DNA from: Nocardia asteroides
GTDB lineage: Bacteria; Actinomycetota; Actinomycetes; Mycobacteriales; Mycobacteriaceae
DNA: 64,000 nt
Reading direction: 5' to 3'
Assembly: GCF_021183625.1 (NCBI RefSeq)
Contig: NZ_CP089214.1
Location: 1,984,001-2,048,000, forward strand
Positions 41,134 through 53,864 of this stretch are shown here, one piece after another. The notes beneath the pieces were generated by a model. The model was not told the DNA's origin. It ran no database searches and saw nothing but the letters and a program-made list of their open reading frames with translations. Position numbers and translations under genes: made by a program. Within the stretch, counting starts at the first letter, position 1. Each line of letters begins with the position of its first letter.

Positions 41134-42018
41134 TCAGAAACCCGCGGGCCGCACGACCATGACCGACGCCGCGCGCTTCCCGCTCTCCCGAAGCAGCGCG
41201 ATGGCCTTCCCCGAGGGATCGACCGCGGCGTACACGTCGTCCCGCCCCACCGGCTCCAGCCACCGCCCGTTGCGCAGATCCTCCGCCTGCGTCGGGTCGA
41301 TCTCGCGCAGCGGGAAGGCCGCGCGGACGGCCTCGTCCATGGGCAGCGAGAGCGTGGGCGATTCGGCGAGCGCCTCGAGGGTGCGCGCGTGTTCGAGGGT
41401 GAACGGCCCGACCCGCGTGCGCCGCAGCGCCGTCAGGTGCCCCCCGACCCCGAGCGCGGCGCCGAGATCACGGGCCAGCGCCCGGATGTAGGTCCCGGAC
41501 GAGCACTCGACCTCGACCTCGAGATCCACGAACTCCCCCCGATCGTGCCGCGCGAGCACCGCGAACCGCGAGACGGTGACCGGCCGCGCCGCGAGCCGCA
41601 CCTCCTCCCCGGCCCGGTGCCGGGCATACGCCCGCTCCCCGTCGATCTTGATCGCACTCACCGTCGCGGGCACCTGCTGGATATCCCCGGTCAGCGCGGT
41701 CACCTCCGCCGCGACGGCCGCGTCGGTGACGTGCCCCGCGGGCACCGTGGCGAGCACCTCCCCCTCGGCATCGTCGGTCGTCGTACTCGCCCCGAGCCGG
41801 ATGACCGCCGAGTACGCCTTGGTGGTGAGCGTCAGCAACCCGAGCAGCTTGGTGGCCCGCTCCACCCCGAGCACCAGCACCCCGGTCGCCATCGGGTCAA
41901 GCGTGCCCGCGTGCCCGATCTTCCGCGTCCCCAGGATCCGCCTGCACCGGCCGACCACGTCGTGGCTGGTCATGCCGGGGTCCTTGTCGACGATCAGCAG
42001 CCCGCCGAGCGCGTCCAT
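41134..42018 (-). CDS. truB: tRNA pseudouridine synthase B
   Basis: A 294-residue enzyme making pseudouridine 55 in the tRNA T loop. The catalytic aspartate is D41 in GHAGTLDPMATGVL; IKIDGERAYARHRAGEEV and CSSGTYIRALARDLG are conserved. A C-terminal PUA-like domain has FPLREIDPTQAEDLRNGRWL. The ATG at 42018 overlaps the pptT stop by one base (TGATG), as in mycobacteria. Confidence 0.95.
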   Translation of the reverse strand: MDALGGLLIVDKDPGMTSHDVVGRCRRILGTRKIGHAGTLDPMATGVLVLGVERATKLLGLLTLTTKAYSAVIRLGASTTTDDAEGEVLATVPAGHVTDAAVAAEVTALTGDIQQVPATVSAIKIDGERAYARHRAGEEVRLAARPVTVSRFAVLARHDRGEFVDLEVEVECSSGTYIRALARDLGAALGVGGHLTALRRTRVGPFTLEHARTLEALAESPTLSLPMDEAVRAAFPLREIDPTQAEDLRNGRWLEPVGRDDVYAAVDPSGKAIALLRESGKRAASVMVVRPAGF

Positions 42019-42686
42019 CAGGCGGTCGCGATCGCGGTCAGGATCAGCCCGCCCGCGATCTGCCAGCGGCCGTCGAAGTCGAGCAGCGGCCTGCCGCCGT
42101 CCTTGGTACCGCCGGGGACGAGCAGCTTCGTGTGGAAGGTGCCGGAGCCGGAGTCGGCGTCCGCCGCGTCGACGGTGAAGGTGATGTGCGCGTCCTCGAA
42201 GCCGAGCCAGCGCAGCGTCAGCGGGAACCACGCCTTGTAGGTGGCCTCCTTGGCGCAGAAGAGCAGCCGGTCCAGGTGCAGCGGGCTGCCGGTCTCGCGC
42301 AGCCACTGCCGTTCCTCGGGCAGGCTGACCGAGTCGAGCACCCCGTCGGGCAGCTCCGCGTGCGGCTCGGCGTCGATGCCGACCGAGCGGAAGCGCAGCG
42401 CGTGTGCGAGCGCGGCGGCGCGGTAGCCGTCGCAGTGCGTCAGGCTGCCGACGATTCCGCGCGGGAAGAGCGGCATGCCGCGCTCCCCCTTGCCGATCGG
42501 CACCTCGGGCTCGCCCAGCTGGGCCAGCGCCTGCCTGGCACAGTGCCGCGCCCCGATGAAATCGCGCCTGCGCTTCTCCACCGACTTGGCGATGAGGTGC
42601 TCCTCGGCGGGGTGCGCGCGCAGCCCCTCCGGGTACTCCAGCAGCTCCGCGGCGGCGATCCCGGACGGCAGAATGTTCTCGATCAT
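42018..42686 (-). CDS. pptT: 4'-phosphopantetheinyl transferase
   Basis: A 222-residue Sfp/EntD-type transferase that activates carrier proteins of mycolate, siderophore and polyketide synthesis. The magnesium and CoA motifs are VGIDAEPHAELP (about 110-120) and FCAKEATYKAWFPLTLRWLGFEDA (about 150-172); GSLTHCDGYRAAAL is the third conserved region. Start MIENILPSGIAAAELLEYPEGL at ATG 42686. Sits between truB and the metallophosphatase in the conserved mycobacterial order. Confidence 0.94.
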   Translation of the reverse strand: MIENILPSGIAAAELLEYPEGLRAHPAEEHLIAKSVEKRRRDFIGARHCARQALAQLGEPEVPIGKGERGMPLFPRGIVGSLTHCDGYRAAALAHALRFRSVGIDAEPHAELPDGVLDSVSLPEERQWLRETGSPLHLDRLLFCAKEATYKAWFPLTLRWLGFEDAHITFTVDAADADSGSGTFHTKLLVPGGTKDGGRPLLDFDGRWQIAGGLILTAIATA

Positions 42687-42712
42687 CGGCGTCGAGCCTA
42701 GTCCAGCCGCTG

Positions 42713-43678
42713 TCAGACGCCGCGCCGGCGCTGCGCCTTCGCCCGCATCTCCGCCGCCGCGGCCGCCATCTCCGGGGTGATCCGGAAGTGGCCGCCGAAC
42801 TCGTTCAGCGAACCCGGCGGGTACTCGGGGGCGGGCAGGATCTGGCGCAGCAGGTTGTCCGGCAGGCCGCGGCGCTGCCACTCGCGCGGGTAGCCGAGCG
42901 AGACCTCCTCGAAGCGCACGCCGTCGTACCAGGAGGTGCGCGGGATGTGCAGGTGCCCGTAGACCGAGCAGACGGTGTTGTAGCGGGTGTGCCAGTCCGC
43001 GGTCAGCGTCGTACCGCACCAGAGCGAGAACTCCGGGTAGAAGAGCACGTCGGTGGGCTCCCTGACCAGCGGGAAGTGGTTGATCAGCACCACCGGCGTG
43101 TTCGGCTCGAGCGCGTTCAGCCTGCGCTCGGTGGCCTGCACCCTGGCGTGGCACCAGGCGTCGCGGGTGAGGTACGGGTCCGGCGAGAGCAGGAACTCGT
43201 CGGTGGCGACCACATTGCGCTCGCGCGCCACCCCAAGCCCCTCGGCCTTGGTGGTGGTGCCCGCGGGCAGGAACGAGTAGTCGTAGAGCAGGAACATCGG
43301 CACCAGCGTGACGGCGCCGCCGTGCTCCTCGGCGCCCGCGCCGCGCCACACGGCGTACGGATCCTCCGGGGTGAGCACGTCCAGGTCGCGGCAGAGCGAG
43401 ACCAGGTAGTCGTAGCGCGGCGCCCCGTGCATCTGCACCGGGTCCTTCGCGGTGGTCCACAGCTCGTGGTTGCCCGGCACCCAGATGACCTTGGCGAACC
43501 GGCTGCGCAGCAGCTCCAGCGCCCAGCGGATGTCCTCGGTCTTCTCCGCGACGTCGCCCGCGACGATCAGCCAGTCCTCCGGCGAGTCCGCGCGGATCTG
43601 CTCGACCACGGGCTTGTTGCCCTGGTGGCCGACGTGGATGTCGCTCACCGCCATCAACTTGGGTATCACTCGATCCAC
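42713..43678 (-). CDS. Metallophosphoesterase (Rv2795c-like)
   Basis: A 321-residue calcineurin-type phosphoesterase. Metal ligands: VSDIHVGH, IVAGDVAE, WVPGNHELW, INHFPL and YGHLHIPRTSWYDGV. It is strongly similar to mycobacterial Rv2795c and keeps its linkage to pptT; a role opposing PptT (hydrolysing phosphopantetheine from carrier protein) has been proposed for this neighbour. GTG 43678 is used; GTG 43669 and 43714 are in frame. Confidence 0.88.
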   Translation of the reverse strand: MDRVIPKLMAVSDIHVGHQGNKPVVEQIRADSPEDWLIVAGDVAEKTEDIRWALELLRSRFAKVIWVPGNHELWTTAKDPVQMHGAPRYDYLVSLCRDLDVLTPEDPYAVWRGAGAEEHGGAVTLVPMFLLYDYSFLPAGTTTKAEGLGVARERNVVATDEFLLSPDPYLTRDAWCHARVQATERRLNALEPNTPVVLINHFPLVREPTDVLFYPEFSLWCGTTLTADWHTRYNTVCSVYGHLHIPRTSWYDGVRFEEVSLGYPREWQRRGLPDNLLRQILPAPEYPPGSLNEFGGHFRITPEMAAAAAEMRAKAQRRRGV

Positions 43679-43730
43679 GGTGCCACACCCGGCGGCGGGC
43701 CGGTCGGGCAGCACGCCGCCGGGCGGGCCG

Positions 43731-44651
43731 TCACTTCTTCGAGCGGCGCAGCCCCGCGGTCAGCTGGGCAAAAATCCGCAGCACGCCGCGCGCCCCCATC
43801 GGGAAGAACGCCGCCCGCATGAACTCCAGGTAGCGGGGGTTGTACCGGGCCACGTAGGAGATCGAGGAGTCCACCGACTCGACCTGGTGCCACCAGAACA
43901 TCGGGATGTAGAGCACGTCGCCGGTGTCGAGCAGCACGTCGTAGCTCTCCGCCTCGCGCAGCCGCGGGACGGCAGCGAGCTCCGGATCGAAGGCGTCCGG
44001 CAGCCCGGTGTAGGGGTCGTTCACCCGCTTCGGCACCCGGCCGTAGACATTGCGGTACTCGTCCGGCGGGAAGAGCCGGACCCGCTTGCGGCCGTGCAGC
44101 TGGATGAGCAGGCCGTGCCAGGGGTCGTTGTGCAGCGGCGTCAGGTTGCCGGCCTGCCCCATCCACACGCTGCTCGCGGCGGTGCTCTGGGTGCGGCCGC
44201 CGATGCGCTCGGGAAGCTGTTCGGCCAGCGGCGCGGGATCGGCGGCGGCGCGGGAGTAGTACTTCTTCGCCGGATTCGGGGAATCGAACATCGCCGTCAT
44301 CACGTCGCCGTACTCCAGCAATTCCACCGGCGAAGTCTCCTGGGTGAAGACATTGGTGGTGCTCGTCAGCGCGTACACCTTTTCGGTGCGGTACTTCTCG
44401 CGCAGCCGCTCCGGCTGGTAATTATCGAATACCGACCATCGGCTCGCGGCGCTCCGAATCACCACCGGGGTCTGCCGATCGAAAACCTCGGTCAATTCGA
44501 GATTCTCGTGTTCGGGTACCGCCCGCCCCGCGGTGCCGCCCCGGCGCGGGCGCAGCCGGTCGCGCACGCTGCGGCCGAGCCACAGCGCGCCGCTCGCGCC
44601 GAGAATCGGGGCCAGCGTCAGCGGCCTCTCGTCGTACCCCTTGTTCGACAT
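43731..44651 (-). CDS. JmjC-like cupin protein (cupin_8), possible Fe(II)/2-oxoglutarate hydroxylase
   Basis: A 306-residue protein. An N-terminal hydrophobic stretch (PLTLAPILGASGALWLG) may anchor it. The cupin barrel has the metal motif HNDPWHGLLIQLHGRKRVRLFPP (H-x-D) and the distal histidine in YIPMFWWHQVESVDSSISY. These fit factor-inhibiting-HIF-like oxygenases that hydroxylate protein or small-molecule side chains. Target unknown; it is absent from this position in M. tuberculosis. ATG 44651 follows AAGGA at about 9 bases. Confidence 0.85.
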   Translation of the reverse strand: MSNKGYDERPLTLAPILGASGALWLGRSVRDRLRPRRGGTAGRAVPEHENLELTEVFDRQTPVVIRSAASRWSVFDNYQPERLREKYRTEKVYALTSTTNVFTQETSPVELLEYGDVMTAMFDSPNPAKKYYSRAAADPAPLAEQLPERIGGRTQSTAASSVWMGQAGNLTPLHNDPWHGLLIQLHGRKRVRLFPPDEYRNVYGRVPKRVNDPYTGLPDAFDPELAAVPRLREAESYDVLLDTGDVLYIPMFWWHQVESVDSSISYVARYNPRYLEFMRAAFFPMGARGVLRIFAQLTAGLRRSKK

Positions 44652-44745
44652 TCCCCGCAGTCCTTTCGATGCTCCTCGATCAAACGCCAACAGGAATAGA
44701 GCACCGACTATAACGACGGTTTCCGGGCCGGGAAACACCCAGAAA

Positions 44746-46128
44746 TCAGGGCCTCTGAATGTCCGCGCCGACCCGGGCCCAGCGCCCGGAAATCGCGCGG
44801 GAACCGACCGCGAGCAGCCGGGCGAGCATGAAAGCAACCAGTCCGGACCAAATTCCGGCGACGCCCCAGCCGAAAGCCAGCGCGAACCAGATCGCGGGCA
44901 GGAAAGCGACCAGCGCGGCCGCCATGGTCGTGGTGCGCAGATACGCGGCGTCGCCCGCGCCGAGCAGCACGCCGTCGAGCGCGAACACCACGCCCGCCAC
45001 CGGAATGATGGCGACGAAGAACCACCAGATGACGCCGATCCGGTCCAGTACCGCCGGGTCGGTGGTGAACAGCGGCGGCAGCGCGGCGGCGGCGAGCGCG
45101 AAGCAGCCGGCCAGCGCCACCGCGAAGAGCAGCGACCAGCGGGTCACCCGGGCGGCCAGCCCGCGGGCACCGCGCGCGTCACCGCCGCCGAGCGCGGCGC
45201 CGACCAGCGCCTGGGCGGCGATGGCGAGCGAGTCGAGGGTGAGCGCCAGGAAGTTCCAGAGCTGCAGCACCACCTGGTGCGCGGCGACCGAGGCCGCGCC
45301 GAACCGGGAGGCCACTGCGGCGGCGGAGACGAAGCAGGCCTGGAAGGCGAGGCTGCGCACGATGAGGTCGCGGCCGAGCACCAGCTGGACGCGCATGATC
45401 GCGCCGCGCGGGCGCAGCGCCGCGCGCTCCCTGACCAGCGCGAACAGAAAGAGCGCTGCGGTCACGGCCTGGCCGGCGACATTCGCCACCGCGGAGCCGG
45501 GCAGCCCCCAGTGCGGGGCGAACCACAGCCCGTGCACGAGCAGCGGGCAGAGCAGCGCCGAGAGCGCGAGGCCGCACACCACGTAGATCAGCGGCCGCCT
45601 GGTCTCCTGCACGCCGCGCAGCCAGCCGTTCCCCGCCATGGCAATGAGAATGAGCGGGACCCCGAACAGCGCGATCCGCACCCAGGGCAGGGCCTGGCCC
45701 GCGATCTCCGCGTCGCCGGCGATCACCCGGATGAGCGGGCCCGCCGCCGCCTGCACCGCGAGCAGCAGCGCCAGCCCGATGCCGAGCGCCAGCCAGGTGG
45801 CCTGCACGCCCTCGGCCACCGCACCGGCCCGGTCCCCCGCGCCGTGCCTGCGCGCGGAGCGCGCGGTCGTGCCGTAGGAGAGGAAGGTGAGCTGGGTGCT
45901 CGCCAGCGTCAGGATCAGCCCGCCGACCGCGAGCCCGGCCAGCGCCTGCGCGCCGAGCCTGCCGACCACGGCGAGGTCGAAGAGCAGGTAGATGGGTTCG
46001 GCGACGAGCACGCCGAGCGTCGGCACGGCGAGTGCGAGCAACCGCCGCGGCCCGGCGTCGGCCGCGGCGCGAGATGGCTCCGCGGTGATCGGCCTGCCGG
46101 GTAGGTCGCTCTGCTCACCTTCGCTCAT
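44746..46128 (-). CDS. dinF: MATE-family efflux transporter (DinF-like)
   Basis: A 460-residue transporter with twelve hydrophobic segments. PTLGVLVAEPIYLLFDLAVVGRLGAQALAGLAVGG is the characteristic first pair of helices of DinF-type MATE proteins. It exports cations or drugs using the sodium or proton gradient by family analogy. Its ATG overlaps the nrnA stop as ATGA, the conserved nrnA-dinF order. The 94 bases after it hold no recognisable element. Confidence 0.9.
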   Translation of the reverse strand: MSEGEQSDLPGRPITAEPSRAAADAGPRRLLALAVPTLGVLVAEPIYLLFDLAVVGRLGAQALAGLAVGGLILTLASTQLTFLSYGTTARSARRHGAGDRAGAVAEGVQATWLALGIGLALLLAVQAAAGPLIRVIAGDAEIAGQALPWVRIALFGVPLILIAMAGNGWLRGVQETRRPLIYVVCGLALSALLCPLLVHGLWFAPHWGLPGSAVANVAGQAVTAALFLFALVRERAALRPRGAIMRVQLVLGRDLIVRSLAFQACFVSAAAVASRFGAASVAAHQVVLQLWNFLALTLDSLAIAAQALVGAALGGGDARGARGLAARVTRWSLLFAVALAGCFALAAAALPPLFTTDPAVLDRIGVIWWFFVAIIPVAGVVFALDGVLLGAGDAAYLRTTTMAAALVAFLPAIWFALAFGWGVAGIWSGLVAFMLARLLAVGSRAISGRWARVGADIQRP

Positions 46129-47126
46129 TCGAGCGCGGCGAGCAGGGCGGCGAGGATCTCGTCGGCGGTGCCGTGCGCGGTGTACCCGGCGGCGAAGCGG
46201 TGTCCGCCGCCGCCGAGCGCGGTGGCGACGGCGGACACGTCCACCCCGTCGGCCGCTCCCGGCCCGCTGTTGCGGGAGCGCAGTGAGACGGTCCAGCGGC
46301 CGTCGACCGTGCGGTGCTCCTTGAAGACGGCGGCGATCCCGGCCTCGGCGCTGGTGCGCACGATATCGATGACGCTCTCCACCTCCTCGGCGCCGAGCCC
46401 GTCGGCGTCGGCCCGGCGCACGAAGGCGTAGGCCAGCCCGATCCCGCCGCGCACGCCGGGCGCGAGCCGCGCGCTGCCGAGCACCGAGGCGAGCATGGGC
46501 AGCCAGCCGAACGGGTGCGTGTCGAGCAGCCCGCGCGAGATCTCGGCGCCGTCGATCCCGGTGCCGAGCAGCCGCTCGGCCAGCCCGTGCGTACCCGGCC
46601 CCACCCAGCGGAACGACCCGGTGTCGGTGACCAGCCCCGCGTACAGGCAGTGCGCGACCGGCGCGTCGATCTCCTCGCCCCAGGCGTCAAGCACCCGGGC
46701 GACCAGCCCGGCGGTCGATTCGGCATCGGGGTCGATCAGGTTGATCGCCCCGAACCGGGTGTTCGAGCGGTGGTGGTCGATCACCAGCGTGCTGCCCGCG
46801 CCTGCCAGCCGGTCGCCGAGCGCGCCGAGCCGCCCGGCGCTGCCGCAGTCGACGGTGACCAGCAGGTCGACCTCGGCGGGCACCTCCGCGGGCGGGACGA
46901 GCAGCTCGGCGCCGGGCAGCGTGCGCAGGGAGACCGCGAGCGCCGCCGGTTCGGCGAACGAAACCCACACCGGGATCCCGCGCCTGCGCAGCACCAGCGC
47001 CAGTGCGAGCCCGCTGCCGACGGTGTCGGCGTCGGGCTGCACGTGACAGAGGATGGTGACCGATCGAGCCGCGTCCAGCGCTCGTACCGCCGGGCCGAAC
47101 TCGACCGGCTCATCCGTGGAGATCAT
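46125..47126 (-). CDS. nrnA: DHH-family nanoRNase/pAp phosphatase
   Basis: A 333-residue DHH/DHHA1 phosphoesterase (Rv2837c type) that degrades short oligoribonucleotides, pAp or c-di-AMP. Metal motifs: CHVQPDADTVGSG, VTVDCGSA, VIDHHRSN and YAGLVTDTGSFRW. The DHHA1 part has GGGGHRFAAGYTAHG. It follows rbfA by 12 bases, within the nusA-infB-rbfA translation operon. Confidence 0.93.
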   Translation of the reverse strand: MISTDEPVEFGPAVRALDAARSVTILCHVQPDADTVGSGLALALVLRRRGIPVWVSFAEPAALAVSLRTLPGAELLVPPAEVPAEVDLLVTVDCGSAGRLGALGDRLAGAGSTLVIDHHRSNTRFGAINLIDPDAESTAGLVARVLDAWGEEIDAPVAHCLYAGLVTDTGSFRWVGPGTHGLAERLLGTGIDGAEISRGLLDTHPFGWLPMLASVLGSARLAPGVRGGIGLAYAFVRRADADGLGAEEVESVIDIVRTSAEAGIAAVFKEHRTVDGRWTVSLRSRNSGPGAADGVDVSAVATALGGGGHRFAAGYTAHGTADEILAALLAALE

Positions 47127-47138
47127 GCTCGGTGCCGA

Positions 47139-47579
47139 TTACTCGTCGTCGCGTTCGCTCTTGTACGGGTCCGGATCACCGGCCGGGGTGGCGTTCGCCG
47201 CCACTCTGGCGACCTCGTCGTCCAGTTTCTTGGCGCGGGCGAGTAGCTCTTCCATCTCGCGCGCGGCGTCCGGCACGGTGTCGAGCACGAAGGCGAGCGT
47301 CGGGGTGAACTTGATCCCGGTGCCCGCACCGACCTTCGAGCGCAGCACGCCCTTGGCCTTCTCCAGCCCGGCCGCGGCGGCGGTGTAATCCGGCTCCGCG
47401 TCGAGGGTTTCGCCGAGCACCGTGTAGTAGACGGTGGCGTCGCGCAGGTCGCCGGTGACCTTCGCGTCGGTGATGGTGATGAAACGCAGCCGCGGGTCCT
47501 TGATCTCGTACTCGATCGCGGTCGCCACGATCGAGGAGATCCGCTTCGCGAGGCGGCGTGCCCTGGCCTGATCCACCAT
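47139..47579 (-). CDS. rbfA: Ribosome-binding factor A
   Basis: A 146-residue KH-like protein for 30S maturation. Conserved [50 protein letters not shown], then [12 protein letters not shown] charged C-terminal tail ([15 protein letters not shown]) extends beyond the fold. ATG 47579 preceded by AGGAGG. Confidence 0.95.
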   Translation of the reverse strand: MVDQARARRLAKRISSIVATAIEYEIKDPRLRFITITDAKVTGDLRDATVYYTVLGETLDAEPDYTAAAAGLEKAKGVLRSKVGAGTGIKFTPTLAFVLDTVPDAAREMEELLARAKKLDDEVARVAANATPAGDPDPYKSERDDE

Positions 47580-47628
47580 GGCCGGTTCCTCCTGTCCTGA
47601 TATGGGAACGGCGTCGGCGCGGACGTTC

Positions 47629-47919
47629 TCAGTCCTCCGGTCCGAAGATGCGGCGGCGCACCGCCAGCAACTCTAGCTCCGGACGCGCGGCCACGTGCCG
47701 CTCACAACGGTCGAGGACCGTTGTCAATTGATCCATTCCCGCGCTCACCAGCGCCACACCCAGCTGGGAGCGGCGATGGAGATCGTGGTCACCGCCCTCG
47801 GCGGCACTCACCCCGAAGCGCTGCAACTCGGCCAGTACCGGCCGGATCACCTTGCGCTTCTCCTTGAGCGAGTGCACGTCCCCGAGCAGGATGTCGAATT
47901 CGAGTGCACCGAGGTACAC
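47629..47919 (-). CDS. DUF503 family protein
   Basis: A 96-residue protein beginning [41 protein letters not shown], the DUF503 signature. The family lies between infB and rbfA in many Gram-positive bacteria and is presumed to help translation or ribosome assembly. GTG 47919 is chosen because GGAGG sits 6 bases before it; GTG 47925 is too close to that site. Confidence 0.88.
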   Translation of the reverse strand: MYLGALEFDILLGDVHSLKEKRKVIRPVLAELQRFGVSAAEGGDHDLHRRSQLGVALVSAGMDQLTTVLDRCERHVAARPELELLAVRRRIFGPED

Positions 47920-47945
47920 GTTCACCTCCGGGTAGGGCCGCACGA

Positions 47946-47975
47946 GGGCGCCCCGACCCGGAGGCCGGGGCGCCC
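47946..47975. terminator. Stem-loop between infB and the DUF503 gene
   Basis: GGGCGCCCCG (47946-47955) pairs perfectly with 47966-47975 around a 10-base loop, 16 bases past the infB stop. It could partially terminate the nusA-infB transcript before DUF503-rbfA. Confidence 0.65.
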
Positions 47976-47990
47976 CGACGGTGCGAACCG

Positions 47991-51029
<3,039 letters not shown>

Positions 51030-51138
51030 TGCTCTCCTCTACTGAGAGGCCGAGCAGCTCCGCCGTTCCTGGGACGGCAGCCCGCACGACCTCGGATTAT
51101 CTCCGATGGACGATCATCGTTGGTACTTCACGGTGTGC

Positions 51139-51495
51139 TCATGAGTGCTCGTGCCTGTTCTCGAGGTGATGCTCCAGGGCTGAGATATCCAGAAGTCCGG
51201 ACACTCGTAGTGCTCTGCCGAACGCCCGGCGCTTGTGCGCCGCGCTCAGACAAGACGAAACGGGGTGCAGCCAGGCACCCCTTCCGGGAAGTCTGTGCCG
51301 CGGATCCGGGACGACCTTCGGGGCGCCGTCTCCGGCCTCCTCCGCTCGCACCACGATCCGCAACAGATCGGCGGCCAGCTCGCGTTTCCGGCATCCGATA
51401 CAAGTCCGGACCGGCCCCGCGTGCTGAACCTTCTTCCATGATACCGCTGCCGGGGCCGGAAGATCGAACCGCTCCCCCCCGATCGATTCGGTCAA
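51139..51495 (-). CDS. ylxR: YlxR family RNA-binding protein
   Basis: The conserved part [22 protein letters not shown], then [32 protein letters not shown], identifies YlxR (DUF448), a nusA-linked protein that regulates transcription or RNase P in some bacteria. No ATG or GTG lies in frame before this core. The only ordinary candidate is a TTG at 51495, whose TTGA overlaps the nusA stop and gives 118 residues, somewhat longer than the usual 90 to 100. The start is therefore uncertain. The 109 bases to infB show nothing further. Confidence 0.85.
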   Translation of the reverse strand: MTESIGGERFDLPAPAAVSWKKVQHAGPVRTCIGCRKRELAADLLRIVVRAEEAGDGAPKVVPDPRHRLPGRGAWLHPVSSCLSAAHKRRAFGRALRVSGLLDISALEHHLENRHEHS

Positions 51496-52520
51496 CTCCG
51501 ATTGGCCTCGCTGCGCACCCCGTCGCCGACCTCGGGAGCGGCATCGCTGCGGATGTCGATCCGCCAACCGGTGAGCCGCGCGGCGAGCCTGGCGTTCTGC
51601 CCTTCCTTGCCGATGGCCAGCGACAACTGGTAATCCGGCACCACCACGCGGGCCGCGCGGGCCTCCGGATCGACCACTGTGACCGAAACCACCTTGGAGG
51701 GCGAGAGCGCGTTGCCGACGAAGGACGCCGGATCGTCGGCGAAGTCGATGATGTCGATCTTCTCGCCGGCCAGCTCGCTCATGACGTTGCGCACCCGCTG
51801 CCCCATCGGCCCGATGCAGGCGCCCTTGGCGTTCACCCCGGAGACCATGCTGCGCACCGCGATCTTGGAGCGGTGCCCGGCCTCGCGGGCCACCGCGACG
51901 ATCTCCACCGAGCCGTCCGCGATCTCCGGAACCTCCAGCGCGAAGAGCCTGCGCACCAGGTTCGGGTGCGTGCGGGAGAGCGTGATCTGCGGACCGCGCT
52001 GGCCGCGGGAGACCCCGACCACGTAGCACTTGACCCGGTCACCGTGCTCGTAGTGCTCGCCGGGCACCTGCTCGGCCGGCGGGATGAGCCCCTCGGTGCC
52101 GTTCACCTCGCTGCCGATCCGGACCACGATGGTGCCCCTGGCGTTGGCCCTGGCGTCGCGCTGCACCACACCGCCGACGATGTCGCCCTCGTGCATGGCG
52201 AACTCGCCGAAGGACTTCTCGTTCTCCGCGTCCCGCAGCCGCTGCAGCACCACCTGGCGGGCGGTGGTGGCCGCGATCCGGCCGAACCCCTCCGGGGTGT
52301 CGTCCCACTCGGAGAGCACGGTGCCGTCGGCGTCCACCTCGCGCGCCATCACCCGGACCACGCCGGTCTTCTGGTTGATGTCGATGTAGGCGTCGGGCTG
52401 GTGCCCTTCGGTGTGCCGATAGGCGGTGAGCAGCGCCGACTCGATCGCGGCGATCACCGTCTCGATGGAGATGCCCTTGTCGGTGACGATGGCGCGCAGA
52501 GCTTCGATCTCGATGTTCAT
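51492..52520 (-). CDS. nusA: Transcription termination/antitermination factor NusA
   Basis: A 342-residue protein, the short actinobacterial form without the C-terminal acidic repeats. N-terminal RNA polymerase-binding domain ([31 protein letters not shown]), S1 domain ([33 protein letters not shown]), then KH1 and KH2 ([51 protein letters not shown]). ATGA overlap with rimP. Confidence 0.95.
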   Translation of the reverse strand: MNIEIEALRAIVTDKGISIETVIAAIESALLTAYRHTEGHQPDAYIDINQKTGVVRVMAREVDADGTVLSEWDDTPEGFGRIAATTARQVVLQRLRDAENEKSFGEFAMHEGDIVGGVVQRDARANARGTIVVRIGSEVNGTEGLIPPAEQVPGEHYEHGDRVKCYVVGVSRGQRGPQITLSRTHPNLVRRLFALEVPEIADGSVEIVAVAREAGHRSKIAVRSMVSGVNAKGACIGPMGQRVRNVMSELAGEKIDIIDFADDPASFVGNALSPSKVVSVTVVDPEARAARVVVPDYQLSLAIGKEGQNARLAARLTGWRIDIRSDAAPEVGDGVRSEANRS

Positions 52521-53179
52521 TCCACGATCCCTTCGGTCTGCGGCTCGGTGGCACTGCCGCTCTGCGGCTCGGTGGCACTGCCGGACGACACTTCGTCGCC
52601 GGGTAGCGGGGTCGCGCTCTCGGTGCGCGGGTCGGGGCGGCCGGGGACGACGCCGCCCGCCAGTTCCAGCTCGGCGGCGCCCGGTGCGTTGAACTCCACC
52701 TGCACCACCGCCTCGGCGATATCGGCGAGCGCCACGGTGACCCGGTGCGGGTTGCGCCTGCCGCCGAGCACGAGCGCGATCGAGTCGCCGGTGAGCGCGC
52801 CGATGCGCGCCTCGAAGCTGCCGCCGACCCCCGGCTCCGGATTCGGCGCGCCGGGACGCAGCGTGATCCGCGCCTTCCGGCCCCGCGCCCGGCGCCAGTG
52901 CCGCTCCGCGTCCAGCGGGCGCTCCACGCCGGGGGTGGTGACCTCGAGCAGGTAGGCGGCCTCGCCGAAGTCGCCCGCCTCGTCCAGCACCTCGGAGAGG
53001 TCGGTGCTCAGCTCCGCGACGGTGTCCAGATCGGTGGCGGCGTCCCGGTCGACCACGATGGTGACCTTCGCCTGCCCGCTGCGGCCGCCCGCGATCGAGA
53101 CCCCCTCCAGATCGAAACCTCGGCCCTCGACGAGGCCAGCGACGAGCTGGCTCACCCTCTCCTCGGTCGGCAACGACAT
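52517..53179 (-). CDS. rimP: Ribosome maturation factor RimP
   Basis: A 220-residue protein for 30S assembly. Conserved [17 protein letters not shown] and [30 protein letters not shown]. After the SH3-like C-terminal domain there is an extra tail of about 45 residues containing a duplicated SGSATEPQ (a 22-base direct repeat near 52537 and 52560). The tail is longer than in typical RimP and probably disordered. Confidence 0.94.
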   Translation of the reverse strand: MSLPTEERVSQLVAGLVEGRGFDLEGVSIAGGRSGQAKVTIVVDRDAATDLDTVAELSTDLSEVLDEAGDFGEAAYLLEVTTPGVERPLDAERHWRRARGRKARITLRPGAPNPEPGVGGSFEARIGALTGDSIALVLGGRRNPHRVTVALADIAEAVVQVEFNAPGAAELELAGGVVPGRPDPRTESATPLPGDEVSSGSATEPQSGSATEPQTEGIVE

Positions 53180-53331
53180 GTGGGCGGCTCCTGGTTCAGT
53201 TGTACGGGGGTCGGAAGTTCCTGTGCCGAGGGTCTAGCGTAACGCGCCCGGAGAGTGTAGAACGCAATCCGCTGGTCGGCGACGTCCCCCCGGCGGCGAG
53301 CCGGAGCGAACTCCGGGCATCCGAGACGCGA

Positions 53332-53365
53332 CGGAGCCGCCGCTCCCGGCGGGGCGGCGGCTCCG
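53332..53365. terminator. Stem-loop terminator for the peroxidase gene
   Basis: CGGAGCCGCCGC (53332-53343) pairs perfectly with 53354-53365 around a 10-base loop, 13 bases past the stop of the minus-strand glutathione peroxidase gene. Confidence 0.75.
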
Positions 53366-53378
53366 GTCGAGGCTGCGG

Positions 53379-53864
53379 CTAGAGCGCCGCTTCGATGGCG
53401 GCGGTGACCTCGGGGGCATCCGGGGTGGTGCGCGGGCGGAAGCGGCCGACGACCTTGCCCTCCCGGTCGACCAGGAACTTCTCGAAGTTCCACTGGATAT
53501 CGCCCGCGGTGCCGTCGGCGTCGGCGGTCTCGGTGAGCGTCCGGTACAGCTCGTGCCGCTCGTCGCCGTTCACGTCGGTCTTCTCCAGCAGCGGGAAGTC
53601 GACGCCGTAGGTGGTGGAGCAGAACTCCTGGATCTCCTCCGCGCTGCCCGGCTCCTGACCCATGAACTGGTTGCTGGGGACGCCGATCACGGTGAAGCCG
53701 CGCGGCCCGTACTGCTTCTGCAGCTCGACCAGGGCGCTGTACTGCGGCGTCAGGCCGCACTTGCTGGCGACGTTCACCACGAGGGCGGCGCGGTCACCGA
53801 CCACGTCGGCCAGGGTGGTCTGCTCGCCGGCCAGGGTGCGCACCGGTACGTCTCGGATGCTCAT
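53379..53864 (-). CDS. Glutathione peroxidase-family (thioredoxin-dependent) peroxidase
   Basis: A 161-residue GPx-like enzyme with a peroxidatic cysteine, not selenocysteine: C36 in VVNVASKCGLTPQYSAL. The other site residues appear in GVPSNQFMGQEPG (Gln) and GDIQWNFEKFLVDREG (Trp, Asn). A second cysteine in EIQEFCSTTYGV suggests a resolving cysteine as in two-cysteine, thioredoxin-dependent members, fitting an organism that uses mycothiol rather than glutathione. It is inserted between rimP and the Rv2843-like gene. Confidence 0.9.
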   Translation of the reverse strand: MSIRDVPVRTLAGEQTTLADVVGDRAALVVNVASKCGLTPQYSALVELQKQYGPRGFTVIGVPSNQFMGQEPGSAEEIQEFCSTTYGVDFPLLEKTDVNGDERHELYRTLTETADADGTAGDIQWNFEKFLVDREGKVVGRFRPRTTPDAPEVTAAIEAAL

